Source of the DNA: Paludibacteraceae bacterium
Lineage (GTDB): Bacteria > Bacteroidota > Bacteroidia > Bacteroidales > Paludibacteraceae
DNA: 38,708 bases
NCBI GenBank assembly: GCA_905233925.1
Contig: CAJOFV010000005.1
Location: forward strand, 1 to 38,708
Reading direction: 5' to 3'
A program made the translations under genes and the position numbers. This document shows, piece after piece, positions 13,726-22,947 of the stretch. Under the pieces are notes generated by a model. That model saw only the letters and a program-made list of their open reading frames with translations, searched no databases and was not told the origin of the DNA. Positions within the stretch are counted from its first letter, which is position 1. Each line of letters opens with the position of its first letter.

Positions 13726-16305
13726 ATGAAACGCATTCTACTTTTCGTTTCCGCAGTAATGGCAGCAGGGATGCTGACAGCTGCACCGCGTTCGCTCGCT
13801 GATGCACAAGACGCCGCGAACAAGTTCCTCACTTCCGATGCCAAAGCAGGCCTTAAAATGGCTATGCGCGCACCGCAACTCAAACTGGCGCACACACAGC
13901 TCCAGGCTGACCAACAACCCGCTTTCTATGTCTTCAACAATGGCGACGACAACGGCTTCGTAGTTGTTTCCGCAGATGACAATGCACGTGAAATCCTCGG
14001 TTACTCCGACTCCGGCTCTTTCAACGAGGCGGATATGCCCGAAAACATGAAAGTTTGGTTCCAACACTATGCTGAAGAAATCGCTTATGCAGCGCAACAT
14101 CCTTCTAACAGAGCCGTCAAAATGGCGGCGGTAAAAAAGGCTTACACCCCCGTTTCTCCCCTCCTCGGGAATATCGAATGGAATCAGGACAAGCCTTATA
14201 ACAACCTGTGCCCGAAGGATCAAACCGACAACACCCGCAGTTACACCGGCTGCGTAGCTACCGCTGCCGCGCAAATCATGCGCTACTGGAAGCACCCGCT
14301 TCAGGGAACCGGCGAACACACCAACAACTGGGACAACTCCGGCGCATACTCCGACTACAAGGGTAAAGGAAAAGGCTCCGAGTATGCCAACTTCGGCGAA
14401 ACCACATACGACTGGAACAATATGCTTGAGTCCTACAAAGGCTCTTACTCCGATGCACAGGCAAATGCAGTAGCTACTCTTATGTACCACGCCGGCATTG
14501 CTTGCGACATGACCTACGGCGGTGACAAAGTCGGAGGTTCCGGCGCACTCACCAGCTCGATGGCTTATGCCCTCTACACCTATTTCAAATACGACAAAAG
14601 CCTCCGTTATATCATGCAGGACTATGTCGGCACAGCAAAATTCGAGCAACTCTTCCTTGCCGAACTCGCTGCCAATCGCCCCATTCTGATGGGTGGAGGA
14701 ACGACCGACGGCTACGGCCATGAGTTCGTTTGCGATGGCGTCGATAAAGACGGCTTCTTCCACATCAACTGGGGTTGGGGTGGCACCAGCAACAACTACT
14801 TCTCCCTCACAGCCCTTGATCCCGACGAGCACGGAATCGGCGGCGCGGCTTCCAAGAAAGGCTACTCTGTGCAGGTTGAAGCCGTTATCGGTATCAAACC
14901 CGACGAGGGTGGCGCGTTGGCTGCTCCTATCATAGATATTGAGCCCGACAATGACGGAAACTACGACTACAAATTCAACAAAACCGCAACTACAAAGGAC
15001 GATGTCATTCTCTTCCAAACCGACCAGGCATACAATGCAGGTCCCGCGGACGTGAAAGATGCGCCGATGACCTATGCCGTTTACAAAGAGGATTCCACCT
15101 TCGTGAAAGCCTTTGGCTCCAAGAAATTCTCAATGGATGCCGGCGGCAACTATCTCCAGTCACTCTCCTACTCTGCTTCCTTTGAAGGACTGGAAGCCGG
15201 CGACTACCTCATGGCGCTTGCTTTCCGCATGAATGATACACAGGATTGGACCCCGATTGCCATTTACGGAAAGGGTGAATTCTTCTATCTCCACGCTACG
15301 GCCGACTCCATCTATATCTCCGAGAAAAAGAGCTCCGGTGGCGGTGGCGCAGCAGGCAACCTTGACGTGGACTACGCGTGGGCAAACTACGATCCTAGTA
15401 GCCAAATGGGTAAACCCTGGACACTCATCATGACGGACGAAGCCACGGAAGAACCCTGGGTTCAGTTCTATTTTGACAGCAATTCCAACAACAAGATTGC
15501 TGGCACATACGACCTTGCCAATTACGCAGTCCTCTGGCCGGATGCTGATTCGGACGACCACATTATGGCTGTTTCCGGAACGCTCAACATCACCTGCGTT
15601 ACCGCTGCAACGTCGTCCTCGTACGGCGTGTACAGCGTTCAGGCTACTTTCACCGGCGATGATAGTCAGGAATATTCCGTAAACGTGCAAATTGAAATCC
15701 CCGCGCAGGATAAAAACAAGAACCTCATCGTCCTGCAAGACACGCCGCAAGGCGGTGGCGGAGGTGGTGAAGTCATCAAACTGGATGTCGCTTACGGCGG
15801 TGCTATCCTCTTTGAAGACTACAACGTTTGGGCGCTGAACTTATATAAAGACTACGACTCCGACACCAAGAAAGTTACATATCCTGACGCTTACTTCTAC
15901 ATCCCCGCGACGAGTAAAACCTCCATCGCAGGCGAATATTCCCAGAACGACTTGATGATGGGCTACGTAGCATTGGCAGCTGGCGATACCATCGATGTAG
16001 TTACCGTTATTAACAGCCTGAAAGTTACCTGCACAAAAGCGGGCGAGCAATACGATGTCTCCTTCAAGTTTGTCGCAAGTGACAACAATACCTATTCCAT
16101 CCAGGCAAACGTATCGATGTATGCGGTCAACTACTCGACGGAACAATATATCACCTTGACCGATAAAGCCGGCGACGGACCGATTCAGGCAATTGACAAT
16201 GTTATCTTCGACAAGAGCGACGCTGTCAAAATCTTCCAGAACGGTCAGGTTGTCATCAAAGTCGGCGACAAGACCTACAACATCCTCGGCGCCGAATTAA
16301 AATGA
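13726..16305 (+). CDS. C10 family (streptopain-type) cysteine peptidase, secreted
   Basis: 859 residues. A signal peptide (LLFVSAVMAAGMLTAAP) is followed by a streptopain propeptide (about 22-130, with FYVFNNGDDNGFVVVSADD). The peptidase domain has catalytic Cys176 in [19 protein letters not shown], His332 in GHEFVCDG and the closing FHINWGWGG. After it come beta domains: two related modules separated by Gly-rich linkers (about 535 and 680). The C-terminus is a short module ending NGQVVIKVGDKTYNILGAEL, shared with 18161-20230 and 734-1195, which I take as a secretion/anchoring signal. It probably degrades proteins outside the cell. It is inserted between hisS and the DUF1599 gene. The stop TGA lies inside octamer array 2. 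Confidence 0.92.
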   Translation: MKRILLFVSAVMAAGMLTAAPRSLADAQDAANKFLTSDAKAGLKMAMRAPQLKLAHTQLQADQQPAFYVFNNGDDNGFVVVSADDNAREILGYSDSGSFNEADMPENMKVWFQHYAEEIAYAAQHPSNRAVKMAAVKKAYTPVSPLLGNIEWNQDKPYNNLCPKDQTDNTRSYTGCVATAAAQIMRYWKHPLQGTGEHTNNWDNSGAYSDYKGKGKGSEYANFGETTYDWNNMLESYKGSYSDAQANAVATLMYHAGIACDMTYGGDKVGGSGALTSSMAYALYTYFKYDKSLRYIMQDYVGTAKFEQLFLAELAANRPILMGGGTTDGYGHEFVCDGVDKDGFFHINWGWGGTSNNYFSLTALDPDEHGIGGAASKKGYSVQVEAVIGIKPDEGGALAAPIIDIEPDNDGNYDYKFNKTATTKDDVILFQTDQAYNAGPADVKDAPMTYAVYKEDSTFVKAFGSKKFSMDAGGNYLQSLSYSASFEGLEAGDYLMALAFRMNDTQDWTPIAIYGKGEFFYLHATADSIYISEKKSSGGGGAAGNLDVDYAWANYDPSSQMGKPWTLIMTDEATEEPWVQFYFDSNSNNKIAGTYDLANYAVLWPDADSDDHIMAVSGTLNITCVTAATSSSYGVYSVQATFTGDDSQEYSVNVQIEIPAQDKNKNLIVLQDTPQGGGGGGEVIKLDVAYGGAILFEDYNVWALNLYKDYDSDTKKVTYPDAYFYIPATSKTSIAGEYSQNDLMMGYVALAAGDTIDVVTVINSLKVTCTKAGEQYDVSFKFVASDNNTYSIQANVSMYAVNYSTEQYITLTDKAGDGPIQAIDNVIFDKSDAVKIFQNGQVVIKVGDKTYNILGAELK

Positions 16306-16332
16306 GAAAATGGGAAAATGAGAAAATAGAAA
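16301..16332 (+). repeat. Octamer array 2, C10 peptidase-DUF1599 boundary
   Basis: Four units: AATGAGAA, AATGGGAA, AATGAGAA, AATAGAAA. The first unit supplies the TGA stop of the peptidase (16303-16305). The last base is the A of the next ATG (16332). Confidence 0.92.
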
Positions 16333-16910
16333 TGGCTGATACATTAAAACAATATGATGAAGTAATTGCGAAGTGCCGTCGCATCTATGTCCTCAAAATG
16401 AAGGACTACGGTCCTTCGTGGCGGATTATGCGCCCGCAAACCGTCAATGACCAGCTCTTCATCAAAGCCAAACGTATCCGTGAAATCGAGACCACCGGCG
16501 TTAACCTCGTCGGTGACTCGATTGACGGAGAACTCATGGCTATCATCAATTATTCCGTCATCGGCATCATTCAGCTCCGCCACGGATATGCGGATTCGGT
16601 AGACATGTCTGCCGAAAAAGCGACGGAGTTGTACGACATTTACATTGCCGAGGCGAAAGAACTGATGCTGCGCAAAAACCACGATTACGGCGAAGCATGG
16701 CGTGATATGTTCGGCACGTCCCTCACGGACATCATTTTGACTAAAATCAACCGCAACAAATCCATCGCCTCGAACGATTTCAAAACGCTCGCTTCGGAAG
16801 GCTGCGAAGGCAACTATTTTGACATGCTCAACTACGCCGTCTTCTACCTCATCCAGCGCACAGAACAAAATCTCCAACGCACAGAGCAAAATATTCAGCC
16901 CAACACATAA
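16332..16910 (+). CDS. DUF1599 (nucleotide modification associated domain 1) protein
   Basis: 192 residues from ATG 16332. An in-frame ATG at 16302 would only add residues coded by the octamer array, so I reject it. Two DUF1599 halves are visible. KCRRIYVLKMKDYGPSWRIM is echoed by EAKELMLRKNHDYGEAWRDM, and LMAIINYSVIGIIQL is echoed by YFDMLNYAVFYLI, so the gene is an internal duplication typical of the family. The function is not known experimentally; domain comparisons suggest nucleotide metabolism. The C-terminus has a 7-residue repeat, QRTEQNL then QRTEQNI. In Bacteroides this gene sits next to a BT_3928-like gene and tpiA, and the same set occurs here. Confidence 0.88.
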   Translation: MADTLKQYDEVIAKCRRIYVLKMKDYGPSWRIMRPQTVNDQLFIKAKRIREIETTGVNLVGDSIDGELMAIINYSVIGIIQLRHGYADSVDMSAEKATELYDIYIAEAKELMLRKNHDYGEAWRDMFGTSLTDIILTKINRNKSIASNDFKTLASEGCEGNYFDMLNYAVFYLIQRTEQNLQRTEQNIQPNT

Positions 16911-16924
16911 CCCAACGAGCCAAA

Positions 16925-16957
16925 GACGGCAAAAGGACGGCAAAAGGACGGCAACGA
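16925..16957 (+). repeat. 11-bp tandem repeat upstream of the MauE-like gene
   Basis: GACGGCAAAAG twice, then GACGGCAACGA, period 11, with weaker continuation to about 17000 (units beginning AGCC). It lies in the 111-nt gap before 17022. It differs from the octamer arrays in period and GC content. Confidence 0.8.
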
Positions 16958-17021
16958 AAGCCGAGAGAAGCCTGAAAAAAGCCACAAAGAAAAGGGATAG
17001 AAATATAATAAAAAATCAATT

Positions 17022-18155
17022 ATGGAAATCAAAAAGGTACAACGCATCATCGCTTCCGTTACCAGAACCATTCTGGGTGCGGTCTTTGTTTTCTCCGGAT
17101 TCGTGAAAGCGATTGACCCGCTCGGAACAACCTACAAAATTGAAGATTACCTCAAAGCCTTCGGCGGATTCTTCACCGACCTCCTGCCTTTGGCAGCACC
17201 GGCTGCATGGGGACTCATTCTGCTGGAACTGTTGCTTGGCGTTTGTCTCCTTTTCAACATCCGCACGAACTGGACTGCCTGGCTTTCCTTCGCCTTTTAC
17301 TGCGTCATGACGCCTTTGACGCTCTACATCGCGCTCAAAAATCCTGTCAGCGACTGCGGCTGTTTCGGTGATGCCATCGTCCTCACCAACTGGCAGACAT
17401 TCTGGAAAAACGTCATCCTCATTTCGCTGGTTATTATTCTCCTGTGCACCAAAAAATCGCTTTACCAGACATGGACAGGAACGGCTGAATTTATCATCAC
17501 GCTTGCTTCCCTGCTCTTTGCGATTGCTTTCATGCTCTGGTCTATAACCCACCTGCCTGTCAAGGACTTCCGCCCCTATAAAGTCGGCAATAACATTCCC
17601 GCTTTAATGGAGATTCCCGATGACGCAGAGCCCGACCAGTACGAAATCGCGCTTATCTACGAAAAAGACGGCGTCGAACAGACTTTCACACTCCAGAATT
17701 ACCCGAAAGGCGATTCCACGTGGACATTCGTTGACCAGAAGTCCAAACTCATCAAGAAAGGCTATGAACCGCCTATTCACGACTTTGAGTTACTGACCAT
17801 GAACTTCGACGACATCACCTACGATGTTCTGGAGTCCGAAGAACCCGTCACGCTCGTTATCATGTACGACCTCACCAAAACCGACCGCAATCAACTGCCG
17901 AAACTGAAAGCTTTGTATGAGGAGAATCTTCAAATCTCCGAATCTTCAAATCTTCCAATCCGGTTCGTAACCGGCTCCGGCGAAGACGATATTTACGCCT
18001 TTGCCGCAGAACTCGGCTGGGATGAAATGACCACAGAAGAAGTCTTCTGCACCTGTGACCCTGTCACGCTCAAAACCATTGTACGTGCCAACCCGGGCGT
18101 TATCATTGTCCAAAACGGCACAATTATAGACAAATATAATCTACGAAACAAATAA
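17022..18155 (+). CDS. MauE/DoxX-type membrane protein (BT_3928-like)
   Basis: 377 residues. Four to five transmembrane helices in the first ~180 residues include a vicinal-type pair in SDCGCFGDAI (Cys112, Cys114), characteristic of MauE-like redox membrane proteins. A soluble domain follows (about 190-377) with thioredoxin-like strands (VTLVIMYDLTKTDR, then PGVIIVQNGTIIDKYN), but its CTCDPVTL lacks a CxxC. In Bacteroides this family (BT_3928) adjoins DUF1599 and tpiA genes, and its role is likely in envelope redox. Residues 302-312 (NLQISESSNLP) are coded by an in-frame octamer array and look like an insertion in a loop. The next gene, a C10 peptidase, starts 5 nt after its stop. Confidence 0.85.
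   Translation: MEIKKVQRIIASVTRTILGAVFVFSGFVKAIDPLGTTYKIEDYLKAFGGFFTDLLPLAAPAAWGLILLELLLGVCLLFNIRTNWTAWLSFAFYCVMTPLTLYIALKNPVSDCGCFGDAIVLTNWQTFWKNVILISLVIILLCTKKSLYQTWTGTAEFIITLASLLFAIAFMLWSITHLPVKDFRPYKVGNNIPALMEIPDDAEPDQYEIALIYEKDGVEQTFTLQNYPKGDSTWTFVDQKSKLIKKGYEPPIHDFELLTMNFDDITYDVLESEEPVTLVIMYDLTKTDRNQLPKLKALYEENLQISESSNLPIRFVTGSGEDDIYAFAAELGWDEMTTEEVFCTCDPVTLKTIVRANPGVIIVQNGTIIDKYNLRNK
17926..17957 (+). repeat. Octamer array 3, inside the MauE-like gene
   Basis: Four units in frame in coding sequence: ATCTTCAA, ATCTCCGA, ATCTTCAA, ATCTTCCA. It is the same family as arrays 1, 4 and 7. Three units make 24 nt, so groups of three keep the frame. Confidence 0.88.
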
Positions 18156-18160
18156 ATACC

Positions 18161-20230
18161 ATGAAAAAAATCACCCTTGGCGTAATCGCCATCCTCCTTT
18201 CGGCAACGCTGTTTGCCGCGCCGCGTACAGCGGAAGAAGCCGCTGCTATTGCTGCGGAATTTACCAATGCACAGCCGCAGCTTTCGCGCATGCACAAAGC
18301 TCCGCGCAAAGCCGTTAACATGCGCCTCGCGCACACAGCGATGCAGAAAACCTCCGAAACACCGGCTTTCTATGTATTCAACCAGGATAACGGCGCAGGA
18401 TATGTTGTCGTTTCTGCCGACGACCGCACCGCTACGGACGTGCTCGGTTACAGCGACAGCGGTTCGTTCGACTACGAATCCATTAACCCGAACTACAAGT
18501 ACTGGTTAGACCGCTACGCACGCCAAATCACTTACTTGCAGACCATCGACGAAAGCAAAATCCAAAAAGCTCCTGCCGCACAGAAAGCCGTGCAAGTGGA
18601 GGCCATTAAGCCGTTATTGGGCAACATCAAATGGGATCAGGACGCGCCTTATTACGACCTTTGCCCGATGGACAAAGTGCAGACATCAAAACATTGCCTT
18701 ACCGGCTGTGTAGCTACTGCCGCCTCGCAAATCATGCGCAAGTGGAAACATCCCGCACAGGGAATCGGCACTAAAACCTACACCTGGGAGGCATGCACCA
18801 GCAAATATAACAAACAAGGCAACTGCTCCGGCTCTACACAAGACGTGGACCTGACCGCGAAATTTGGAGAAACCACCTACGATTGGGACAATATGTTGGA
18901 GTCCTACAGCGGTTCCTACACTACAGCACAAGGACAAGCCGTTGCTACACTTATGTATCATGCCGGCGTGGCTTGCGAAATGGCGTATGCAAGCGTGGGT
19001 TCCGGCGCTTTCACCGATGACATGGCGCACGGACTCATCAATTACTTCGGCTACAGAATCACCAAGTACATCTCCATGCTGTCAAAGTATGATATTTGGG
19101 ATCAATACGACCTAACACCACATTCCGACGTTCCGTATGAAGTGGATCTGAAGGTTTCCAAATTCGTGGAGTATTTCAATGCAGATCTGGAAGCCGGACG
19201 CCCTGTCCTCATGGGTGGCTATACATCTGCCTCCGGAGGACATGAGTTCGTTTGCGACGGACGCGACGCCAGCGGCAAGTTCCACATCAACTGGGGTTGG
19301 TCAGGCGATGACAATGACTACTTCGAACTGACGGCGCTCACCCCCGGTTCGGATGACTTCTCCGATGAATTGGACGCCGTTATCGGCTTGGAGCCCGCTA
19401 ACTTGGATCCCGTTGCCGTGGAAAGTGTAACCGTTTCTCCGACCTCACAAACCATTGACCAGAAAGAGAAACTGCAACTCACGGCCACTGTTTTGCCCGC
19501 AAACGCCACGAACAATAAAGTGACCTGGAGCAGCGACAAACCCGCTGTGGCTACCGTGGATGAAGATGGTAAAGTAACCGGCGTTGCAAAAGGCATTGCC
19601 GTTATTACCGTGACTACCAAAGACGGCAACAAAACGGCTCAAGCAACTATCACCGTTACCGACCAGGAAATTTCCGTTACCGACTGCGCCCCGTATTCAT
19701 ACACCTTCACAAAAGGCGTTTCAACCGCTTGGCAACTTGGTGATTACTATTGGTACATCAACATCTCCGGTGGAACTTACACCTCCTTTGACGGTCCTAC
19801 AAGTTATGACCGCGGTGCACAATTCGGTTCAAGCTCAAGTCCTTCCACTTCCGTGAAGTTGAGCACGGACGATGTGAACTCCTGCATTGTAACGGATGTT
19901 ACCGTCAACGCCTGTGTTGCGAACAAAGGTAGCGCGAATCTGATTGTCCTCATCAACGATGAGGAACTGGGAACAAAAGCGCTTACCACTTCTTCCGCCG
20001 ACTACACCTTCAAAAACACCAAAGGTCTGCAAGGCGCACTGGAAATCCAACTCAAAAACACCGGTACGAAAGCCATGTACATCAAGTCTATCAAGACGAA
20101 CACCGGCGCGACAACCGATGTTGAGAACATGACCATCAACAACAACGCCGTTAAGCGCATTGAGAACGGACAACTCGTCATCATCGTGGACGGACACAAA
20201 TACAACGCTTGCGGTCAACGCATTGAATAA
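18161..20230 (+). CDS. C10 family (streptopain-type) cysteine peptidase with BIG2 domain, secreted
   Basis: 689 residues. Signal peptide ([20 protein letters not shown]), propeptide ([19 protein letters not shown]), and peptidase with catalytic Cys183 in [19 protein letters not shown], His361 in GGHEFVCDG and [16 protein letters not shown] bacterial Ig-like BIG2 domain follows (about 425-510; [19 protein letters not shown], then [11 protein letters not shown]), then a beta domain and the short C-terminal module [20 protein letters not shown]. It is a paralogue of 13726-16305, with the same catalytic core but different accessory domains. It separates the MauE-like gene from tpiA, two genes usually adjacent in Bacteroides. 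Confidence 0.92.
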   Translation: MKKITLGVIAILLSATLFAAPRTAEEAAAIAAEFTNAQPQLSRMHKAPRKAVNMRLAHTAMQKTSETPAFYVFNQDNGAGYVVVSADDRTATDVLGYSDSGSFDYESINPNYKYWLDRYARQITYLQTIDESKIQKAPAAQKAVQVEAIKPLLGNIKWDQDAPYYDLCPMDKVQTSKHCLTGCVATAASQIMRKWKHPAQGIGTKTYTWEACTSKYNKQGNCSGSTQDVDLTAKFGETTYDWDNMLESYSGSYTTAQGQAVATLMYHAGVACEMAYASVGSGAFTDDMAHGLINYFGYRITKYISMLSKYDIWDQYDLTPHSDVPYEVDLKVSKFVEYFNADLEAGRPVLMGGYTSASGGHEFVCDGRDASGKFHINWGWSGDDNDYFELTALTPGSDDFSDELDAVIGLEPANLDPVAVESVTVSPTSQTIDQKEKLQLTATVLPANATNNKVTWSSDKPAVATVDEDGKVTGVAKGIAVITVTTKDGNKTAQATITVTDQEISVTDCAPYSYTFTKGVSTAWQLGDYYWYINISGGTYTSFDGPTSYDRGAQFGSSSSPSTSVKLSTDDVNSCIVTDVTVNACVANKGSANLIVLINDEELGTKALTTSSADYTFKNTKGLQGALEIQLKNTGTKAMYIKSIKTNTGATTDVENMTINNNAVKRIENGQLVIIVDGHKYNACGQRIE

Positions 20231-20261
20231 TTTTCAAATCTTCAAATTTTCAAATATTCAA
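20230..20261 (+). repeat. Octamer array 4, upstream of tpiA
   Basis: Four units: ATTTTCAA, ATCTTCAA, ATTTTCAA, ATATTCAA. It begins on the last base of the peptidase stop codon and ends 12 nt before the tpiA ATG. Confidence 0.92.
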
Positions 20262-20273
20262 ATACATCCTAAT

Positions 20274-21023
20274 ATGAGAACAAAAATGGTTGCAGGCAAC
20301 TGGAAAATGAACAAGAACCTGCAAGAAGGCGTAGCACTGGCTACCGAACTGAAAGAACAAGTAAAGAACCCCAAATGTGAAGTCGTTATCGGCACACCGT
20401 TCATTCACCTCGCAACGGTTTGCGAACTGCTCAAAGGCTCTGCTGTCAAGGTGGCTGCCGAGAACTGCGCAGACAAGGAAAAAGGTGCTTATACCGGCGA
20501 AGTAAGTGCCGAAATGGTTGCTTCCACAGGCGCACAGTACTGCATTCTCGGTCACTCCGAGCGTCGCGCTTATTACCACGAGACACCCGAAATCCTCAAA
20601 GAGAAAGTGCTACTGGCACTCGCGAACGGTCTCAAGCCCATCTTCTGCATCGGCGAAGTAAAAGAGGAGCGCGAAGCGAACATCCAGAACGAGGTTGTAA
20701 AATCCCAGTTGGAAGGCTCTGTATTCAACCTCAGCGCAGAAGAGTTCGGTAAAATCACATTGGCTTACGAACCCGTTTGGGCTATTGGAACCGGTTTGAC
20801 CGCTACGCCCGCACAGGCACAGGAAATGCACGCTTACATCCGCAGCCTTATTGCTGCCAAGTACGGCAAACAAGTGGCTGAAGACACCACCATTCTTTAC
20901 GGCGGTTCCTGCAACGAGAAGAATGCAGCCGAGTTATTCGCTAATCCCGACGTAGACGGCGGTCTCATTGGCGGTGCTTCCCTCGTAGCAGAGAAGTTCC
21001 TGGCTATTATCAACGCCCGCTAA
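20274..21023 (+). CDS. tpiA: Triosephosphate isomerase
   Basis: Interconverts dihydroxyacetone phosphate and glyceraldehyde-3-phosphate in glycolysis. The 249-residue protein has AGNWKMN (catalytic Lys11), LGHSERR (His94), the active-site [11 protein letters not shown] (Glu166) with its flexible loop, and the phosphate-binding [10 protein letters not shown] and GGLIGGASL. The start is ATG 20274; an upstream in-frame start would read through repeat sequence. It follows DUF1599 and the MauE-like gene, a linkage known from Bacteroides, here split by a C10 peptidase gene. Confidence 0.97.
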   Translation: MRTKMVAGNWKMNKNLQEGVALATELKEQVKNPKCEVVIGTPFIHLATVCELLKGSAVKVAAENCADKEKGAYTGEVSAEMVASTGAQYCILGHSERRAYYHETPEILKEKVLLALANGLKPIFCIGEVKEEREANIQNEVVKSQLEGSVFNLSAEEFGKITLAYEPVWAIGTGLTATPAQAQEMHAYIRSLIAAKYGKQVAEDTTILYGGSCNEKNAAELFANPDVDGGLIGGASLVAEKFLAIINAR

Positions 21024-21055
21024 CAGTTTAACAAGTTAACGTTTTAACATTTATG
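21024..21055 (+). repeat. Octamer array 5, tpiA-gamma-carbonic anhydrase gap
   Basis: Units CAGTTTAA, CAAGTTAA, CGTTTTAA, CATTTATG. It begins on the base after the tpiA stop, and the last unit contains the next ATG (21053-21055). The array is the entire intergenic region. Confidence 0.9.
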
Positions 21056-21577
21056 GCTTTGGTAAAAGCAATAAATCGAAACGGAGAAATCCTCACCCCG
21101 CGTATCGCTGATGGCGTTTTCCTCACAGAGAACGCCACAGTGGTAGGGGATGTCACGATCGGCGAAGGTTCGTCCATTTGGTTCAACGCCGTGCTGCGCG
21201 GAGACGTGAACACCATCACCATCGGCAAGCACTGCAACATTCAGGACGGCGCAGTATTGCACACCCTCTACCAGAAATCGACCATCACACTCGGCGATTA
21301 TGTCTCTGTCGGGCACAACGTGACCATTCACGGAGCCGATGTGGATGACTACGCGCTGATTGGAATGGGGGCTACCCTGTTGGACGGCGCGCATGTCGGC
21401 GAAGGAGCTATTGTGGCTGCCGGAGCGTTGGTGCTCAAAAACACGCAGATTGGCCCATACGAAGTATGGGGCGGTGTGCCGGCGAAGTTCATCAAGAAAG
21501 CCGACCCTGCACAAACGGCCGAAATCAATCAGAAAATTGCTCACAACTACGCCATGTACGCTAGTTGGTACAGCTAG
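21053..21577 (+). CDS. Gamma-class carbonic anhydrase-like hexapeptide protein
   Basis: 174 residues forming a left-handed beta helix of hexapeptide repeats (VVGDVTIGEGSSIWFNAVLR and onward). The three zinc ligands of gamma-carbonic anhydrases are at the right spacing: His70, then His88 and His93 in VGHNVTIHG. Active relatives hydrate CO2; many bacterial homologues (YrdA/PaaY group) have untested activity. A C-terminal helix closes the trimer. It is flanked on both sides by octamer arrays, and its own TAG stop is the start of array 6. Confidence 0.9.
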   Translation: MALVKAINRNGEILTPRIADGVFLTENATVVGDVTIGEGSSIWFNAVLRGDVNTITIGKHCNIQDGAVLHTLYQKSTITLGDYVSVGHNVTIHGADVDDYALIGMGATLLDGAHVGEGAIVAAGALVLKNTQIGPYEVWGGVPAKFIKKADPAQTAEINQKIAHNYAMYASWYS

Positions 21578-21613
21578 AAAACTAGACACCTAGATACCCA
21601 GAAAACTAGACAA
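21574..21613 (+). repeat. Octamer array 6, gamma-carbonic anhydrase-pyrH gap
   Basis: Units CTAGAAAA, CTAGACAC, CTAGATAC, CCAGAAAA, CTAGACAA. The first unit holds the TAG stop (21575-21577). The array ends 4 nt before the pyrH ATG. Confidence 0.92.
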
Positions 21614-21617
21614 AAAA

Positions 21618-22319
21618 ATGAAACGCATTTTATTAAAACTCTCCGGCGAAAGCCTTGCAGGCGGACAAGGTCACGGCATTGACCCCGAACGCCTGAATGC
21701 TTATGCCGCACAGATAAAACAAATTGCCGACCTCGGCGTTGAGATTGGTATTGTCATTGGCGGAGGAAACATCTTCCGCGGGTTGTCGGGTTCCAAGAAA
21801 GGCTTTGACCGCGTCAAAGGCGACCAGATGGGCTTGCTGGCAACGGTTATCAACTCGCTTGCCCTGTCCTCCGCTCTTGAAGCCATCGGGCAGAAAGTGC
21901 GCGTACTGACTTCCGTTCGCATGGAGCCTATCGGCGACTTCTACAGCAAAGCCAAAGCCCTGCGCCTGCTGTCCAAAGGCAATGTCGTTATTCTCGCCGG
22001 CGGAACGGGACTGCCCTACTTCACCACTGACACCGCTTCCGCACTTCGTGCCATCGAGATCGAGGCGGACATCATGTTCAAGGGTACGCGCGTCGATGGT
22101 ATCTATACAGCTGACCCCGAAAAAGACCCGTCGGCAACCAAGTTCAGCGAGATTACGTATGACGAGATTCTCGCCCGCGGTCTGAAGATTATGGATCTCA
22201 CGGCGATTACCCTCTGCCGCGAAAACAACATGCCCATTTACGTCTTTGACATGGACCATGAAGGCAACCTTCTCAAAGTCATCAAGGGCGATTCCATCGG
22301 CACATTAGTAAAACCCTGA
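21618..22319 (+). CDS. pyrH: Uridylate kinase (UMP kinase)
   Basis: Phosphorylates UMP to UDP in the cytosol; amino-acid-kinase fold hexamer. In the 233-residue protein, KRILLKLSGESLAG at the N-terminus, VIGGGNIFRG, the DQMGLLATVINSLAL region, LAGGTGLPYFTTDTASALRA and the late VFDMDHEGNLL are all standard. It is followed by frr, as in many bacteria, with octamer array 7 filling the gap. Confidence 0.97.
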   Translation: MKRILLKLSGESLAGGQGHGIDPERLNAYAAQIKQIADLGVEIGIVIGGGNIFRGLSGSKKGFDRVKGDQMGLLATVINSLALSSALEAIGQKVRVLTSVRMEPIGDFYSKAKALRLLSKGNVVILAGGTGLPYFTTDTASALRAIEIEADIMFKGTRVDGIYTADPEKDPSATKFSEITYDEILARGLKIMDLTAITLCRENNMPIYVFDMDHEGNLLKVIKGDSIGTLVKP

Positions 22320-22321
22320 TA

Positions 22322-22361
22322 ATCTTCAAATCTTTAAATCTTCAAATTCCCAAATAACACT
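22322..22361 (+). repeat. Octamer array 7, pyrH-frr gap
   Basis: Units ATCTTCAA, ATCTTTAA, ATCTTCAA, ATTCCCAA, ATAACACT, running from 3 nt after the pyrH stop exactly to the frr ATG (22362). Confidence 0.92.
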
Positions 22362-22922
22362 ATGATTGAACCCAAACAAATCAAATCAGACGCCGAAGAG
22401 ATGATGCAGGCGGCTGTAATGTATCTGGACGACGCTCTGGCACATATTCGTGCCGGTAAAGCCTCTGTACGTATTCTGGACCCTGTCAAAGTCGATTACT
22501 ACGGCTCCATGACACCCATTTCTAACGTCTCCACCATTACTACTCCCGATGCACGAACTATTCAAATCCAGCCCTGGGAGAAGAACATGCTTTCCGTCAT
22601 TGAGCGTGCGCTCATTAACTCCAATATTGGTCTCGCGCCCAACAACAACGGCGAAGTCATTCGTCTTATCATCCCGCCGTTGACCGAGGAGCGCCGCCGT
22701 GATTTGGCAAAGCAGTGCAAAGCCGAAGCGGAGAACGCCAAAGTAAGTGTGCGCAATGCCCGCCGTGATGCAATTGAGACGCTCAAGAAGCAGGTTAAGG
22801 AAGGTCTGCCCGAAGATGCCGAGAAAGACGCCGAGGATGACGTTCAGAAGCTGCACGACAAGTACATCAAGCAAATCGACGAAGTATTTGCCAAGAAGGA
22901 AAAAGAAATCATGACCGTATAA
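22362..22922 (+). CDS. frr: Ribosome recycling factor
   Basis: Splits post-termination ribosomes together with EF-G. 186 residues, the normal length. Conserved parts are HIRAGKASVRILDPVKVDYYG, the ISNVSTITTPDARTIQIQPW region, IPPLTEERRRDLAKQ and a long C-terminal helix. The pyrH-frr order is widely conserved. Confidence 0.97.
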   Translation: MIEPKQIKSDAEEMMQAAVMYLDDALAHIRAGKASVRILDPVKVDYYGSMTPISNVSTITTPDARTIQIQPWEKNMLSVIERALINSNIGLAPNNNGEVIRLIIPPLTEERRRDLAKQCKAEAENAKVSVRNARRDAIETLKKQVKEGLPEDAEKDAEDDVQKLHDKYIKQIDEVFAKKEKEIMTV

Positions 22923-22947
22923 GGTCACTCACCGCGCCTGCGGCATT

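Noticed and set aside
13738..15018. Minus-strand open frame of 426 codons
   Set aside because: Antisense to the C10 peptidase with intact catalytic motifs.
16302..16331. Upstream ATG for the DUF1599 gene
   Set aside because: It would add ten residues coded wholly by the octamer array (MRKWENEKIE); family members start near ATG 16332.
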